Positions 1-12,842 of a stretch of 64,000 nt of DNA are shown piece by piece. The stretch spans positions 4,259,359 to 4,323,358 of the forward strand of contig NW_003101681.1 of the NCBI RefSeq assembly GCF_000003855.2, given 5' to 3'. The stretch comes from Blastomyces gilchristii SLH14081. Its lineage: Eukaryota > Ascomycota > Eurotiomycetes > Onygenales > Ajellomycetaceae. How positions within the stretch are numbered: the stretch's first letter is position 1; each line of letters begins with the position of its first letter. Under the pieces are notes generated by a model that did not search any database, was not told the origin of the DNA, and worked only from the letters and a program-made list of their open reading frames with translations. The translations under genes and the position numbers were made by a program.

Positions 1-761
1 GTAACTGTACATGTACAATAGCACCTTAAATTAGAAAGGAGACCTCTTTTGTGTGAACAAGTTCGGAGTATATCATCAGTAAGTTAATTTTCTTTCCCTT
101 TGATCTGGAATTGTCTCCCTTCTCTGCTACTGTGGTTTTCGCTTTCGCTATAGCGAGATGTCCACTAGTCATAATATATATACATATTTCCCTAGCGATG
201 CAGAGCTCCGTGTAGCAAGCAACCTTTTTATTTTATTTTTTGATCGTCATACAATATGTTCTTTTTTCATACCTCGGATTTAGCATGAGCTTTGTTTATG
301 AAGTAATTATTTCTACACGTGTTCCAAAATTGCAGTGCTGGGAATCGCTTCCGGTTTGCTCTCAACTGTCCGCGTCTTCAGGGTCGCTGCTGTGGTCAAG
401 CAAAATTTACGTTTAAGAAGCTTGCTTTCCTGATTCTCCGTTATGTGAAGATATGGTGGATATCTTAAATGTCTTCCTGGTTCAGGAACAAGATCTGAAC
501 ATGGATCAAGTTGTTATAGTCATTTACACAGTGTTTTCAGCAAACCTGGAAGATTTTTCAAGATACCCCTCATCGTCGCGTCCATTCTGATATCAACTGC
601 GGGATATGGTGCAAACAATATTACATGTCTAACATTACCTAGGTTAAATACAGGAGGGAGCGAAAAGGCTTGCGCTACTTTTTTTGCTTTTCCTTTTTAA
701 GGGGATTTCCTAGATATCCTACAAGGGAAACTGAAAAAGAATATCAGAAACCATCTAAACC
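1..761. other. Upstream region of YAR1, no gene seen
   Basis: I see no coding region with family resemblance here. The last 100 bases before the YAR1 start are rich in T and CT runs, as in many fungal core promoters. The rest is unremarkable moderately AT-rich DNA. Confidence 0.5.
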
Positions 762-1603
762 ATGGCAACTATAGCTGGCCAAACACTAGGCGGCGCAACC
801 ACGCCTAAGCCTCTTACATTAGAAGAGATCGACGACCTCATCTACTCCGCGCGTCTAGGAGATGTAGACGCATTGCGGACAGATATCACGAGCCTCAGCC
901 AGAAGTACGGCTGTTCCTCCTTAGATATCATACAGTCTGCTATCGACATGGAAGACGAGAGCCAGGGGGGAACGGGGGCGTGTTTGTTGCATTGGCCGGC
1001 TGCGAATGGGAATATTGGTATGTAGTCGCCCCATATAATTCTATCTATAGCGTTCCCCAAGGGCGATTTACCCACTTACAAAAAATCTCCAAACTACCAG
1101 AAACACTCAATTACCTCCTCAGCCTCCTCGATACACCTACACAGACTCTAACACAAACAACAATATCCACCCACACATCGCAAGACCCCGCAGCAAGGGC
1201 AGCAACAACAGTGAACCCCATCATAAACCACCGGAACAACTCCGGCAACACCCCATTACACTGGGCGGCGCTAAACACGCACTTGGAATGCGTTAAAGCA
1301 CTCGTCCATGCCGGCGCAGATATCACTACAAAAAACAATGCGGGCCATGATGCCGTCTTCCTCGCTGAGAGGTCGGAGTGGACTTCGTTACCTGCTGATG
1401 ATGAAAAGGAGGGAGAAGGAGAGGTGGAAGTGACTATGAATGGGGTTGGGGAAGCCGAGAATAAGGAAGAGGGCGAGGCTAGGAGGCCGATTTCGAAGGG
1501 CATGCAGGTTGTCGAGTGGTTGTTGGGGTGTGAGGAGGGTGAGGGGTTGGAGAGAGGGGCGGGTGTTAGTGGGAGTGGGGATGGGGATGAGGGTGGTAAT
1601 TGA
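762..1603 (+). CDS. YAR1: Yar1-like ankyrin repeat protein (Rps3 chaperone)
   Basis: Two exons, 762..1017 and 1101..1603, give 252 residues. The intron (GTATGT donor, CCAG acceptor, 83 bp) is in phase 1 and joins AANGNI to ETLNYLL inside an ankyrin repeat. The N-terminus has SARLGDVDAL, a second repeat has NNSGNTPLHWAALN near residue 140, and GHDAVFLAE follows; these line up block by block with yeast Yar1 as I remember it. Yar1 is a small cytosolic and nuclear ankyrin protein that shields newly made ribosomal protein Rps3 and helps 40S assembly. The C-terminal tail is acidic and glycine-rich, low complexity, and poorly conserved in the family. It converges with the ceramide glucosyltransferase gene downstream. 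The identity rests on remembered family blocks; another short ankyrin protein is the only real alternative. Confidence 0.85.
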
Positions 1604-2059
1604 GTGTTCGGGGATATGAGTTTTGTTTTTTTAATGACTGAGTGCATGAGGCAAATTATGTGAGGTGAAAGCTTATTTCTGCCTTGAATAGAGGGATCAA
1701 GAAGACTCTGGAAGAAACAACCCAATCCTACAGGAGAAGTATACGCATCAACTTGGAAGCAAAATGAGATAGCTAGCCCCGTTAATCTCGTTAGATATGG
1801 CTATTATTCTAATCAACTCGCCGAACCATTCCCGGGGATAATCAATGGATAAACATACACCAATATGCAGTGGAAGGATGACCACAAACAAAACAGCCTT
1901 TAGAAGCAAGGCGAACACAAGGAACCGATGGTATCCGGTGCTGTATCTGGGTATTGTCTATCAAAATAAATAGAAAAAAAAAATCAAAAACAAAGAAGGC
2001 TATCTAGGATAATATCAGGAGGGAAGCGGGCTTGGGTGAGGTTGAGACATTTCTCCTAG
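1604..2059. other. Convergent intergenic region
   Basis: Space between the 3' ends of YAR1 (+) and the ceramide glucosyltransferase gene (-). It should hold both 3' UTRs. An A-rich run lies near 1970-1995. No further gene is seen. Confidence 0.6.
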
Positions 2060-3964
2060 TCAATTCCTATGTTCATAACCGCGCGTTTTAGGACTTCGCT
2101 GGCGTACATTCGTACTTCTCCCACCAGAATCGCTTAAAGCACCATAGCCACTCTTCTGTCCATCCTTCGTCCCCCGAAGCGCCCCGGTTTCGTTGTCATT
2201 CTGCGATATTTTCCCCGGGATCTTCGTCGCAACCAAATCCATCCCCACACGGAACGTGTGATCCCTCCAGACAACCGTTGAACCGCCATAGAACGCACAT
2301 AGCCAGATCGGCAATGCCAAAGCCTCCCTGCCCAACCAGGCAAGGAACCACTCATGGAACGGGCGTCTAGTGCGACAAGTCTTGGCATGAGCGAATCTGG
2401 GGTGCGGGAGCGCGAAGGACGGGGTATGTTCGTCGACTTCCAGGGCAGTGGCGGAATGCAGTGTTACATAGAGCAACCAGTCAATGAGGACCCAGAAAGC
2501 GATGCTGATAGACCAGAATGCAAAAAACGCACGCCAGGTGCCTAGATAAGTGGCATATTGCGGGAAGAAACGAGGGAGGAGGTTGCTAAGTCCGAAGGCA
2601 AGATAAGTGGAGCAGAGGAACGATTCGGTCCCTGGCTCGGCGAGTGTGGCGAGCAGCACAGTGAACTTGCGCACACGGAGCCAGCGGATGCGCCGGTGGA
2701 TGTAGTCTTTGACGCTCATGCGGGCTACTGGTTGGATGGCGACATCACCATAGACTAACTTGTGTCTACCCCATCGCTCTCCTTCTCTAGTGGGGGGTTT
2801 CCCTTGGAAGAGACAGTCCCCGATGAGATGGTCTTCGCAGATGTTGTCCGAGAAGTAATCAATTCCGGGACGTCGGGGTTGCGCGCGGGGTTTTGCAACG
2901 GCAGGTGAAGTGAGGTAGTCTAGATGTGAGCGGCGGAACATGGTTGATTTACCAACGGCGCAAGGGGCGATGACGATAGTGTTGATTGCGGAGTAGAATT
3001 TAGAATGGGAGGATGAGAGGAAAAGTTCCTCTAGACGACCTCCTGCTGTGGCTAGGAAAGATGGCTTTCCCTTACTTTTCATCTCTGCAGTCGGGAGGCT
3101 GACAGAGTCGTAGTCCTGATGTAACAAGTCCTGGCTCTCATCCGCGCTTCTCATTGACGGTTCTCCATTTCCTAAATCGACCGCGATGGGCATTTGATGC
3201 GCGAATCTGTACTGCTTGCCGACAGAGCCATCCTCCGCAACTATTCCGCACAGGCTATCCACCATTCTGCCACAAACACCTTTTCCCATCCAAACATTGC
3301 AATCCACAATCCACACAATATCACCCTTTGCTTCGTTATATGCACGGCTCATATTCCTGATTTTCGGGTTGGGTCCCAGCCGGTCACCATCATCACTTTC
3401 CTCCTCAACTAAAATCCGAGCATCTGCGTCTGGGAAGTCCTCCAATAATTGTTTCAACGTAGCATATGCCGGATCAGTTTTGGTCGCAATGCAGAGGTAT
3501 ATCGTAAGCTTATCCTTCGGATACTCCTGACGGAAACTAGCAGCCAGACACTCGTAGAGGCAGGGCTCGAGATCCTTGACGGGCCGGATGATGGTGACAT
3601 GACTGACTTGAAAAGGGCGAAGTGAGGCGGAGAAGGATTTTTTTGGGCGGGAGGAGAAATTCTTTTGTCTAGATATCAGGTTGGGAAATCCTGCTCGTCA
3701 GCGCGTACATTTCAAAGGCTATCTAGCGCCAGTCAAATTTAAATCTCTATTCAAAACAGTATACGAAAAAATCTAAGCTCACAGTCGAGTCCATCCCACG
3801 AGAATCACAAAGGTCACAATCAGGTACCAGATGACAGCCGCCCAACTGGCCGCAATTAACCAGGGCTGAGATGGCCCCTGCTGCAGCTGCAATCCATTGC
3901 TGATAGCAATAGCAACAGGAGAATCGGAATTGGAGAAGCCCGCCGCCGTTCGATCTGCCTGCAT
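2060..3964 (-). CDS. GCS1: Ceramide glucosyltransferase (GT21)
   Basis: Exons 3783..3964 and 2060..3668 (minus strand, intron 3669..3782, phase 2) give 596 residues. The enzyme moves glucose from UDP-glucose to ceramide in the Golgi, the committed step to fungal glucosylceramides. An N-terminal membrane segment lies around residues 30-50 (WAAVIWYLIVTFVILVGW). The GT-A core follows: VTIIRPVKD at the start, the acidic DCNVW block (D2), CEDHLIGD (D3), and RRIRW as the (Q/R)xxRW motif. Two or three hydrophobic segments near the C-terminus fit the family topology. The first true ATG of the exon is at 3964; an earlier in-frame GTG is not a plausible start. Length is in the fungal GCS range. The assignment is firm; only the exact N-terminus is open. 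Confidence 0.9.
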
Positions 3965-6900
3965 GAGGCTGCTGACTACAAGGACGCTTGACACAAAACA
4001 GAGTATTTGTATTAAGGAGGGGACGGCGGAGGGGTATTGGATGCGCAGCTGGGAGAGGAATGCCAGGACACAGGCAACGACGGGTGCATACTTGAAGGGA
4101 ATAGAAGAGAGCGAGAAAGGGAGAAGGCCAAAGCAGGACAGATTTGCGCCCCAGCAAAGGGGGAGTAAAAAGAAAGAATGAAAAAAGAGGGAAAAAGAGA
4201 GCTGGTGTTGTAGGGGGGGTTGGGCGTGGAGTTAAATATTTAAATATTTAATCCGACCAACACACACCTCACTTGGGGCCGGATGCTGATTAATGCGTTC
4301 CATTCTCTTTTTTTTTTTTTTATTCATTCGACAACCATGAGCCTTGTGATGACTCTCTCTCGATCTGCGGATGTGCCGGAATACAAACAACTCCACTACC
4401 AGTGGAGAACGACTTTTGTGTGTTTCTACATTTGTGCTAGGCCTGTCGAAAAACTACCTGACCAAGCTAAATCGTTCTATCCTGAGAGGGGTGGTGATGT
4501 TTGGAGCGGTGAAGGCGATCTATTTTGCTCTGGGAGGGAATAAACTGATCATCAACAAATAATACAGTGTATGCACTCCCAGGTCCGTGTATTTACTTAC
4601 TTCACTTTGACCTATGAAGATTATCAAAGTTGTACATAGATGTTATGTTACAAGACCTCAAAACGCACTCGGAACCCATGAAGCCCTTGAATCAACGGCA
4701 AGGGTTGTGAAGAAATAGGACAAAGAAATATGTCCTACAGAGTCGCGAAACAACTTTCTCAAGTTTAGGTTGAAATATTGACCTTCAATGCAGGTCCCAA
4801 CATCCCAACAATGGCCTTGTTATTGCGCTACCGCTCGCAAACCATACAGCCTAACAATGGGATTGTGAAGCGCAATGCACCCAAAGACCGATGCGGTGTC
4901 ACACCGGGGTACTGCGGGCAAAATGAATACACTATCATTTCAAGTGGGCACTCGCACGTTTGGCCGAATCACAGCCTACGACATTGTCGACTTGGCGGTT
5001 GTGGCGCAATGGAAAACCCATAAATTATGGAGTACCAAAACCTATGTAATCTGTAACATTTCCTCTAGTTATTGATTCAGTCTTGGACTGAAGCCCCGAG
5101 TCCATGGAGTGTGCAGAGGAGTAAGGGCACCCATCGCACGTTGAATATCATAACGAGCCGATGCACCTGAATATCGAGAGGAATTGCGGCACAGAAGTCC
5201 TCGCCCTGGAATATCTTCATATTGCATGGCGGTGAGGAGCAATTTTAGGGTATGTTATTGCCAGATCGGGTTGGCCTTAGAATGATTTTGTATCGAGACG
5301 AGCCGGGGAGCTGTATAGTGTTAAGTTCATAAGGTTGATTGCGTGATGATCCGGGAATTATACAAGTGGACCCTGGGACTTAAATCCGTGGATAATCGTT
5401 AGGTATCTTCGATTTTTCTTGAAACAGATCTGACGAAAAGTATACTAGGGAGATTGTGCACCCAGTTTCCAAACCTGGCTGTCTAGGTAGGATCGTTAAG
5501 ATCCACTATGCCTATGTCGCACGGGGTCAACTGTTTAGAACTTCAAAGAGCCCGTCGTGATACCTATAGGCTTCCCTGTGAATCCTACCATCGATTGCAA
5601 GCGGATTAAGTCCATACCGTCCAGCTTGAAGTGGTCGACTTCACAAGCACTGAGGTCGACGAATTTTCAGTGGACCCGCATAGCACAGCCCAGCTCAACC
5701 AGGAGCTGACTGATCCTCTGCTTCACGGCTGTCAGTGAAGTCAGTGTTGATAAGGACAAGGTGAAGGATGGACGCACTGATTTTTGAAGAAATTTTTGGA
5801 AGAATCGATCGTCATGCAACAGATATCAAGCTCTCAATACTGTGGCTAAGCGTTGAACGGAGCTATGGAGAGCTACCTTTTTTTTTTTTTTTTTTTTTTT
5901 TCTTAGGCCAGCAGTTCTAAGCATTACCAAAGGAACTTGGACGCCAATGAATATCTGTCCTTCCCAGCAGGTATGAGCAGCACATTTGCTTTTGCATGAG
6001 GCTAGAGCTGGTGTTAAAGAGAGAAGTATATGACTCAAGAAACATCGTGAGAAACTGCCACTAAGGGCCGGGTAGCCTTGGTTGCATTTGTCTCAGTGTG
6101 GGGTATCTCAACACCATTATGGTTGGATGTACGGAGTACCTATGAATTGACGTCTCCACGTCGCTTCAGACATTGTGTTTTAAAGCTCTCGACTTTGGTG
6201 CTTCCTGTGTTGTTTGCTTTATCTTGGAGATTCCCCATCACCATGAACCAAGTGGTCCCTTTTTCCTGTTGCCAATTCCACAGCCCTCTTTAATTTTCGG
6301 ATATAAAGATCGACAGAGGGAAGACAACTTGTCCCGATAGCATGTGCAAAGTCTGATGTCTATTGCTGAGTGGTTACGAAAAGCATAAGTCCCCGTCGTA
6401 TCAAAGCGAAACGTCAAATGGGTTATCACAAGGAGCAGGAAAAAGGAGCGGCAAACATTTTCAAAATAATCATAAGCTACGTCAGCTCAGACTGCTGCGT
6501 TCAAGCAATCGGGCTGGCCTGGGGCTTCTCAGGATTATTCGAGGTTCACTATCAAATCGATGACGGATGCTTGGGTGTGCAGGAAAATCGCTCATAGTAA
6601 TATAGTTTCGATCAGGCACGCTCGTGGTGGCTATGCATTTCGGCACGAGGCGACACACACCACAAGTCTAGCTCATACATGACGGTGTGTATGATCCAGT
6701 TCTGGTGGGACTGAGGTAGCTTGTTAGCATAGCTGTGTGTTCAGCACCGAACAAGATGGAGATGGAAAACTGGGGAGAGTGGAGCTCGAGCCTTAAGCGC
6801 ACGCTCGGGGCACTATGGGGCTGAGGCGCGAAGCTAGTTTCAGCCACCATCTTGACCACTGACATCTAGCAAACCCCTCCCTCAGTGCTCACTCTCTTCC

Positions 6901-8672
6901 GCCAAATCATTAACTATATCATCAATACCATACCTTACGTCCCACCCAGTATGAACAGTGCGGTGGGGCATACTCATCACATATTCAGAGAGTTGCTTAC
7001 ATTCTGCAGGCTCTGGCATGATAGGTTAAATTGTGATTGCTGGATATCTCCTGCAGACAAAACACGCTGACCCGGTCTAGACAAGACTCAATAATTTATG
7101 TCAACTTTTGGCATCCAACTATATAGTGTGAGTAGGGCTACTCATGGGGGGATTAGATGCCAAGGAACTTTGGAAGATAAGCCTTTTCAGCTGTTCTTCC
7201 CTGCCATTTTGCGTGGACTTCTTCGACTTAGCACCTCTACTCGTGTTTTACTGTGCTGATTTCCTTGGTGTCTAATATTAGATAGGGCCGTTTACATTGA
7301 TCCCAATGCATTGGTAGATACACTCACAAGCCAATGAGAAGCCCGGGTGATTGCATCAAGGCGAGAAACAAGGTTAAAATTGGATCGCATGCCTTAGGCA
7401 CTCGTACGCATGTTCATCGAAGTTTGATTATGGAAAGATATATGAATTACGAAAAGTAACTCCGTTACTAGCTATCCTAGAAGGAGAATCGGATAAGCTC
7501 GAGCTGGCAAGGATCCAGAAGCTGTGGCAATTTTGATTTGTGGCAAACGTTATTCCATATTTAAATATCTCAATCTCACAGGACAACATCCCAAATTGGC
7601 GGGTTTCACCGGGAGCTGCCCTTGTTGTCCGGACCAATTTATCTCATCTTACTTTTGCGCTCAGGCAATGTCATGTCTCTCGAACTCGTTGCTCAAGCAG
7701 TCCAGTGAGGAAGGGATCTGGGAGTGACCGTCCTTATTATTTCTCTCATTCACGATTATGTTTTACCCTTACTTTCGTGAAAGATGCCTATATACCTCGC
7801 GAAGTGCAGGAGAAAAAGAAGGTCCAAAATATCGCAACCAATGGTACAAATGATTTAATCGCCGGCAGAAGCTTATGCGGCACGATATTTGACGACAGTT
7901 GATTTTATTTGAGATATTAATGGGTAAATTACTGCACCCAACTTCTGGCTATCCGCCCCCTGTTTTTGTTCTAATCTTCTGGCACGTGTATCAACTCTCT
8001 CTTTTTGGCTATGACGACTTATTCAGTGCTTGGTGCTATGTTTCTTTGGGCTGGGGGGCATTGAGGCTGAATACGGAAATTTGTTTTGATTTTTACGCTC
8101 TATTAGCACTTCGTCAGTGTCCAGTTGCTTCTCGCAACCAAGGAAAGTCTTGCATTCTATCTAACAACCACTACGATGGGCTATTACGTCCGAGAAATTC
8201 TTTGCTTTTGTTCCTATCCTTCGTCACATAGTATCAGCTTTCCACAGTGCTTCAGGTCCTTGTCGTATGTTTGTTTTCCCGCTTGGACTATGAGGCATTT
8301 ATTTTTTGCTCTTCTCCCGCATAGGTGAAGCTCAGCCCCAATGGGTCTCTACAACCTATCCCTTGGTAGCCGGATGTTGCATGCTGTTTTCTCTTGGGGG
8401 CAATTTCTGCCTTTTGTTTGTATTTCTTATCTTTTGGATGGGAAAGACCATTCCTATTGCCGAGCTGCACACCTGAAGGATCGGCCGTGATTCAAGGTTC
8501 ATTATTATCAAATGGGGTGGAAAAGGGGTCCCTTGAGGGCTCGAATATTTTCCGAAACCTGTATGCCATCTATTATAAAAGGACATGCATCGGCCCCTGC
8601 TCCTAACATTGTTTTCAATCTTCCTATCCTTGCTATTTGAAATTGTTTTGAACACTTGATACACTACGGAGA
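3965..8672. other. 4.7 kb stretch without a recognisable gene
   Basis: Every open frame here is under about 140 codons, the frames overlap on both strands, and none shows a conserved motif or a plausible splice chain. A run of 24 T lies at 5878..5901, a shorter T run at about 4310-4321, and a GTACGGAGTAC palindrome at 6129..6139. Base composition is ordinary, unlike the RIP-degraded right end. It could hold promoter and UTR sequence, a non-coding RNA, or decayed mobile DNA; the sequence alone does not decide. Confidence 0.5.
8574..8582 (+). promoter_or_regulatory. TATA box of the ATPase pseudogene
   Basis: TATAAAAGG lies 91 bases before the ATG at 8673, a good fungal TATA spacing. It suggests the locus had, and may still have, a working promoter despite the broken reading frame. 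Confidence 0.5.
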
Positions 8673-11600
8673 ATGAGTGACAAGAACGAAGACCCTCGCG
8701 TCCGCATTGCGGACGAGACACAACCTTTTTCCAAACCTCCGAGACGTACTCTCCATCGCGCTGTGTCAAGTTCCTCTATGTCAATTCGCAGTACTCACAG
8801 TAGAGTGGCAGCTCCAGAGACAGTACTTCCAATTACTTACCGGTCCCTGTTCGTTATTATCCCTGTCTTGCCCGGAGCTCAATCAATCTCATAACAGCAT
8901 GCACAATTCAGATCGTACAATATCAACGAAGACTCAAAGGCAGGTGAACTGAACAAGAGAGATGCGAAACATATTCGTGGTACGTCTTAATTTACATCTT
9001 AACTTATGATTTTTTCTCTGTTGCCCTATTTAACGAGCAATAGATCTGGAGCAGTTAGATTGGCATTTGCTCTCTGCCGACGAGCTATTCCGAAGATTCT
9101 CAACTTCATCCTCTCAGGGGCTCTCTGCTGAACAAGTCGCTCGACGCACATCGGAATATGGGAAAAACCAGCCCACCCCACCGCCTTCCGGCCTGTTTCG
9201 AAAGCTCATGGCCTATGTGTTTGGTGGTTTTGGCCTTTTATTGTTTATAGGTTGTATTCTTGTCTTCATCGCATGGAAACCACTCGGAGATCCTCCTGCC
9301 CTCGCGAATCTTGCACTTGCTATTGTCCTCGCCGCTGTCTTTGTTATCCAAGCGGCGTTCAATGCCTGGCAGGATTGGTCCTCTTCTAGAGTAATGGCTT
9401 CGATTACCACCATGCTTCCAGACGAGTGTATGGTCGTTCGGGAAAACGGGCAGGAGTGGACGACAGCGACCGAACTTGTTCCTGGTGATGTCGTCAAAAT
9501 AAAACAAGGAAACAAACTCCCATCAGACTTGCGTTTTATTGAGGTGTCGTCCGATGCCAAGTTTGATCGTTCAATCCTTACTGGTAAAGTCATACCCAAA
9601 ATTCCATGATTGCCTATTTGTAATTCTAATTAATGAAATTGTAGGGGAGTCTGAACCTGCTCAGAGGACTGTTGATTCTACGGACAAAAACTATCTCGAA
9701 ACACGTAATATCGGACTTCAGGGCACCCACTGTGTTTCTGGTAGCGCAACAGGTGTTTGTGTCGCTACAGGAGACAATACAGTGTTTGGACGAATAGCTC
9801 AACTGGCCAATAAACCTCGACACGAATTCACCCCATTGCAGAAGAAAATACTGCGCTTTGTCTTGGTTATCGTTGGTATTATTATTACTGTAGTTGTACT
9901 AGTTGTAGTCTTGTGGCAAGTTCCCTTAGTTCTTCTTCGTACGATTTCTATACTAACGGCTATCTAGGGCTGCCTAGTTGCGGAGAGATCATACTGATTG
10001 GATCAATCTCCCCCTTCTTATTGTCAGCTGCGTCTCGGTGGGAATTGCCTTCGTACCGGAAGGGCTTCCTGTTGCTGTCGCCTTGAGCCTCACCATCGGA
10101 GCAAATATTATGAAGAAAAATAAAATCCTCTGCAAGACTCTCGCAACGGTCGAAACTCTTGGCTCTGTTTCCGTCATCTGCACAGATAAAACTGGAAATT
10201 TAACGAAGGTAGGCGGATCCTCGAACTTTAGTTGTTTTTTGATATCTTCTAATATATTGTGCTTCTAGAATGAGATGTTTGTGACTGATTGTTACACTGG
10301 TGCGGAGGAATACACCGAAGAAGCTGCGCGTATAGCTAACCACGGGAGGGAAGAGACCGACGTCTCATTTGGTAGCTCAATGAATCAGCTACGTAGAGTA
10401 GGAGGTTTGCGCAATGCAGCGGAGTTTGATACGTCAACACTCAGCTATCCACCTGACAAAATGAAAATGTATGGTGATCCGACAGATCAAGCTATTCTGC
10501 GTTTCTCAGAATCATTGGGATCCGTCAATAGGCTACGAAGTGATACGAAAAAGGTTTTGAGCTCGCCTTCAACAGCCGGAACAAATCCATGATTCGTATA
10601 ATGCACTCGTTGCATGCAGATGTTGAAGATATGTACGTAACACTACTTTGGTATGGTTTAACATCACCAACTAACCTGTCTTAGGCTTTATATTAAAGGG
10701 GCGCCAGATGTCCTGATTCCGAGATGCAGCAGTGTAGTTCAAAAGGATGGCACCGTTAAGCCCCTTTCGAGCGTGGATTTAACACACATCGAATCGGTCA
10801 AGAACAAATGGTCACTCATGGGCAAACGCGTAATTCTTGTTGCGCAAAAAACACTTAGGCCAAGTGCTGACCACCTGCTGTCGTCCTCAAATACCGAAAA
10901 AGCTGTGGTGAGAGAAGCTAAGGAGGGTTTGACTTTCGTGGGACTTCTTGGTCTAATAATAGATCCAATTGTAAGAACTTGATGTTCTATCCATGGTCTA
11001 TATTCGCAACATTCTCACTCTTTTAACAAACAGAGAGACGAGATACCTAGTGTCATTCAAACACTACGTACTGCTGGCATTCGCTTAATGATGGTAGTAT
11101 TTCCCATGTCTCTATTGTTAGACATATTCGGGGCATATCTGACATACATAATAATAGGTGACAGGAGACTTCAAACTTACTGCGCACTCAATCGCTATTG
11201 ATTGTGGAATTATAAAAACTACTCGACCTCTTATTCACGGAGCCACAGAGCTCGATCGTGATTTCGTATTTTCACCAGAGAAGTTGCAAAACTTTCGGTC
11301 AATTGTTATAAGTGGTCCTGAGCTGATAACTCTCAATGAAAACCAATGGGAACAACTCTGCAACTACCAGGAAATCGTTTTCGCGCGTACCACACCAGAA
11401 CAGAAGCTTCGAATTGTTAAAGAATTCTAGGCACGTGAGAATATCGTAGCTATGACAGGCGATGGTGTCAATGATGCCCCGGCCTTGAAGGAAGCCCATG
11501 TGGGTGTTGCTCTTGGTAGTGGTTCCGATATTGCTATAGAGGCAGAGGACATGGTGCTACTGGATTCCTTTGCTGCAATTGTTGAAGCTGTTAAATATGG

Positions 11601-12512
11601 GCGTGTGGTCTTTGGTAAGTTCGGGCAGTTCTATTTCCTTTGAAGACAAACCGCTAATGGGTGTAGATAACTTGAAAAAGACTATTCTCTACCTTCTTCC
11701 GGCTGGCAGCTTTAGCGAGTTTTGTAAGTATTCCCCACGGAAAGCTATATTTTGATTCTCCACTGACGTTGTATACTAGGGCCGGTTATGGCGAATGTCG
11801 CTCTTGGTATTCCGCAGGTTCTGTCTTCATTTCTAATGGTATGCTTCAGAGATTCCGCAAAAGCTTTCCCTCGCTAATTAATGATAACATCAGATTATCA
11901 TCTGGTGAGCCCAGGTATACCTGTGATATCTAAACTCTGGTCTAGGATATTGATATAAAACAGTCTCTTTACGGACGCTGCTGGTGCCATCACCCTGGCA
12001 TACGAGAAGCCGGAAGCTGATGTGCTCCTTCGACCACCCCGTGTTCCAAGGAAGGATCGCCTGGTGAACACCAAGCTCATACTCCATGCCTATGGATTTG
12101 TCGGCGTCTATGAATGCGCCCTTTCTTTTATCATGGCATTTTGGTATATGGAGGTATGTCGCGCAACACCTATTCGACTCATTCAACTGATAACCTGAAA
12201 ATGAATTTCGTACTGAAACCATTCCCCATTTCTTGCTGTAGAGACGGGGTATTCCTTTTAGCGCCCTGGCGCTGAAATACGGCAATTTAGATCCCGAATA
12301 CGACCCCAAGTACGTTGTCGAGATAACCAATAAGGCCTCCTCGATCTAGTTCGTCAATTTGGTAGTGATGCAATTTTTTAACCTCCTCACCGTCCGCACC
12401 AGGCGTCTAAGCATCTTCCAGCAGCCACCAATTTTCAAAAAGCAGTCCAAGAACCCATCCATCTTTATAGCCATGGTATGGGCCTTGTGTAACTATAGTG
12501 TTCATATGTACG

Positions 12513-12546
<34 letters not shown>

Positions 12547-12842
12547 GCTTCGAATCCCTCTTCCCCCTTAGCCTAACCCCGACCGTTTCCCTTAACCTCA
12601 TATTGTTATCCTTGCGCCTTTGGTTCCATAAAACTCTAAAAGATCGCTTACAGTAGTAGGCCCACCAACAAAATTCAGTCTGTTATATCCCGGGCCTCCA
12701 AAACACCGTCGCAACCACAACACTGCCGGCAGAGTACTTTGCCCTCCCGGTTGCTTTTGGTCTTGCGCTCCTTTGCTTGGACGAAGCTAGAAAGTACAGT
12801 GTCTGGCGCTGGCCGAAAGGGCTTCTTGCGAAGATTGCCTAG
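8673..12842 (+). pseudogene. P-type ATPase, Na+/K+-ATPase-like (type IIC), broken
   Basis: A complete multi-exon type II cation ATPase can be traced. Exon 1 8673..8848, exon 2 8912..8979, exon 3 9044..9583 and an exon from 9645 join in frame. Landmarks in order: VLPITYRSL, the actuator TGESEP split by an intron at 9584..9644, PEGLPVAVALSL, the phosphorylation loop near 10182-10205, KGAPDVL near 10697, TGDFKLTA near 11158, [13 protein letters not shown] near 11452, TLAYEKPEADVLLRPP near 11994, and a C-terminal LPAEYFALP block ending at the TAG 12840..12842. Lesions: DKTGT reads DKTGN (codon 10197..10199), one T is missing from a T run near 10555 so FELAFNSRNK falls out of frame, TAG at 11428..11430 sits where the family has Gln, and TAG lies at 12347..12349 inside a membrane block. 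An 11-base microexon (11894..11904) is present. Several independent breaks make a functional pump very unlikely. Confidence 0.85.

Noticed and set aside
9975..9977. TAG after GCTGCC in the ATPase, looking like Trp to stop
   Set aside because: It can be the last three bases of an intron (GTTCCC donor at 9920, TACTAAC branch point, CTAG acceptor at 9977) that joins LWQ to LRRDH in frame, so I did not count it as a lesion.
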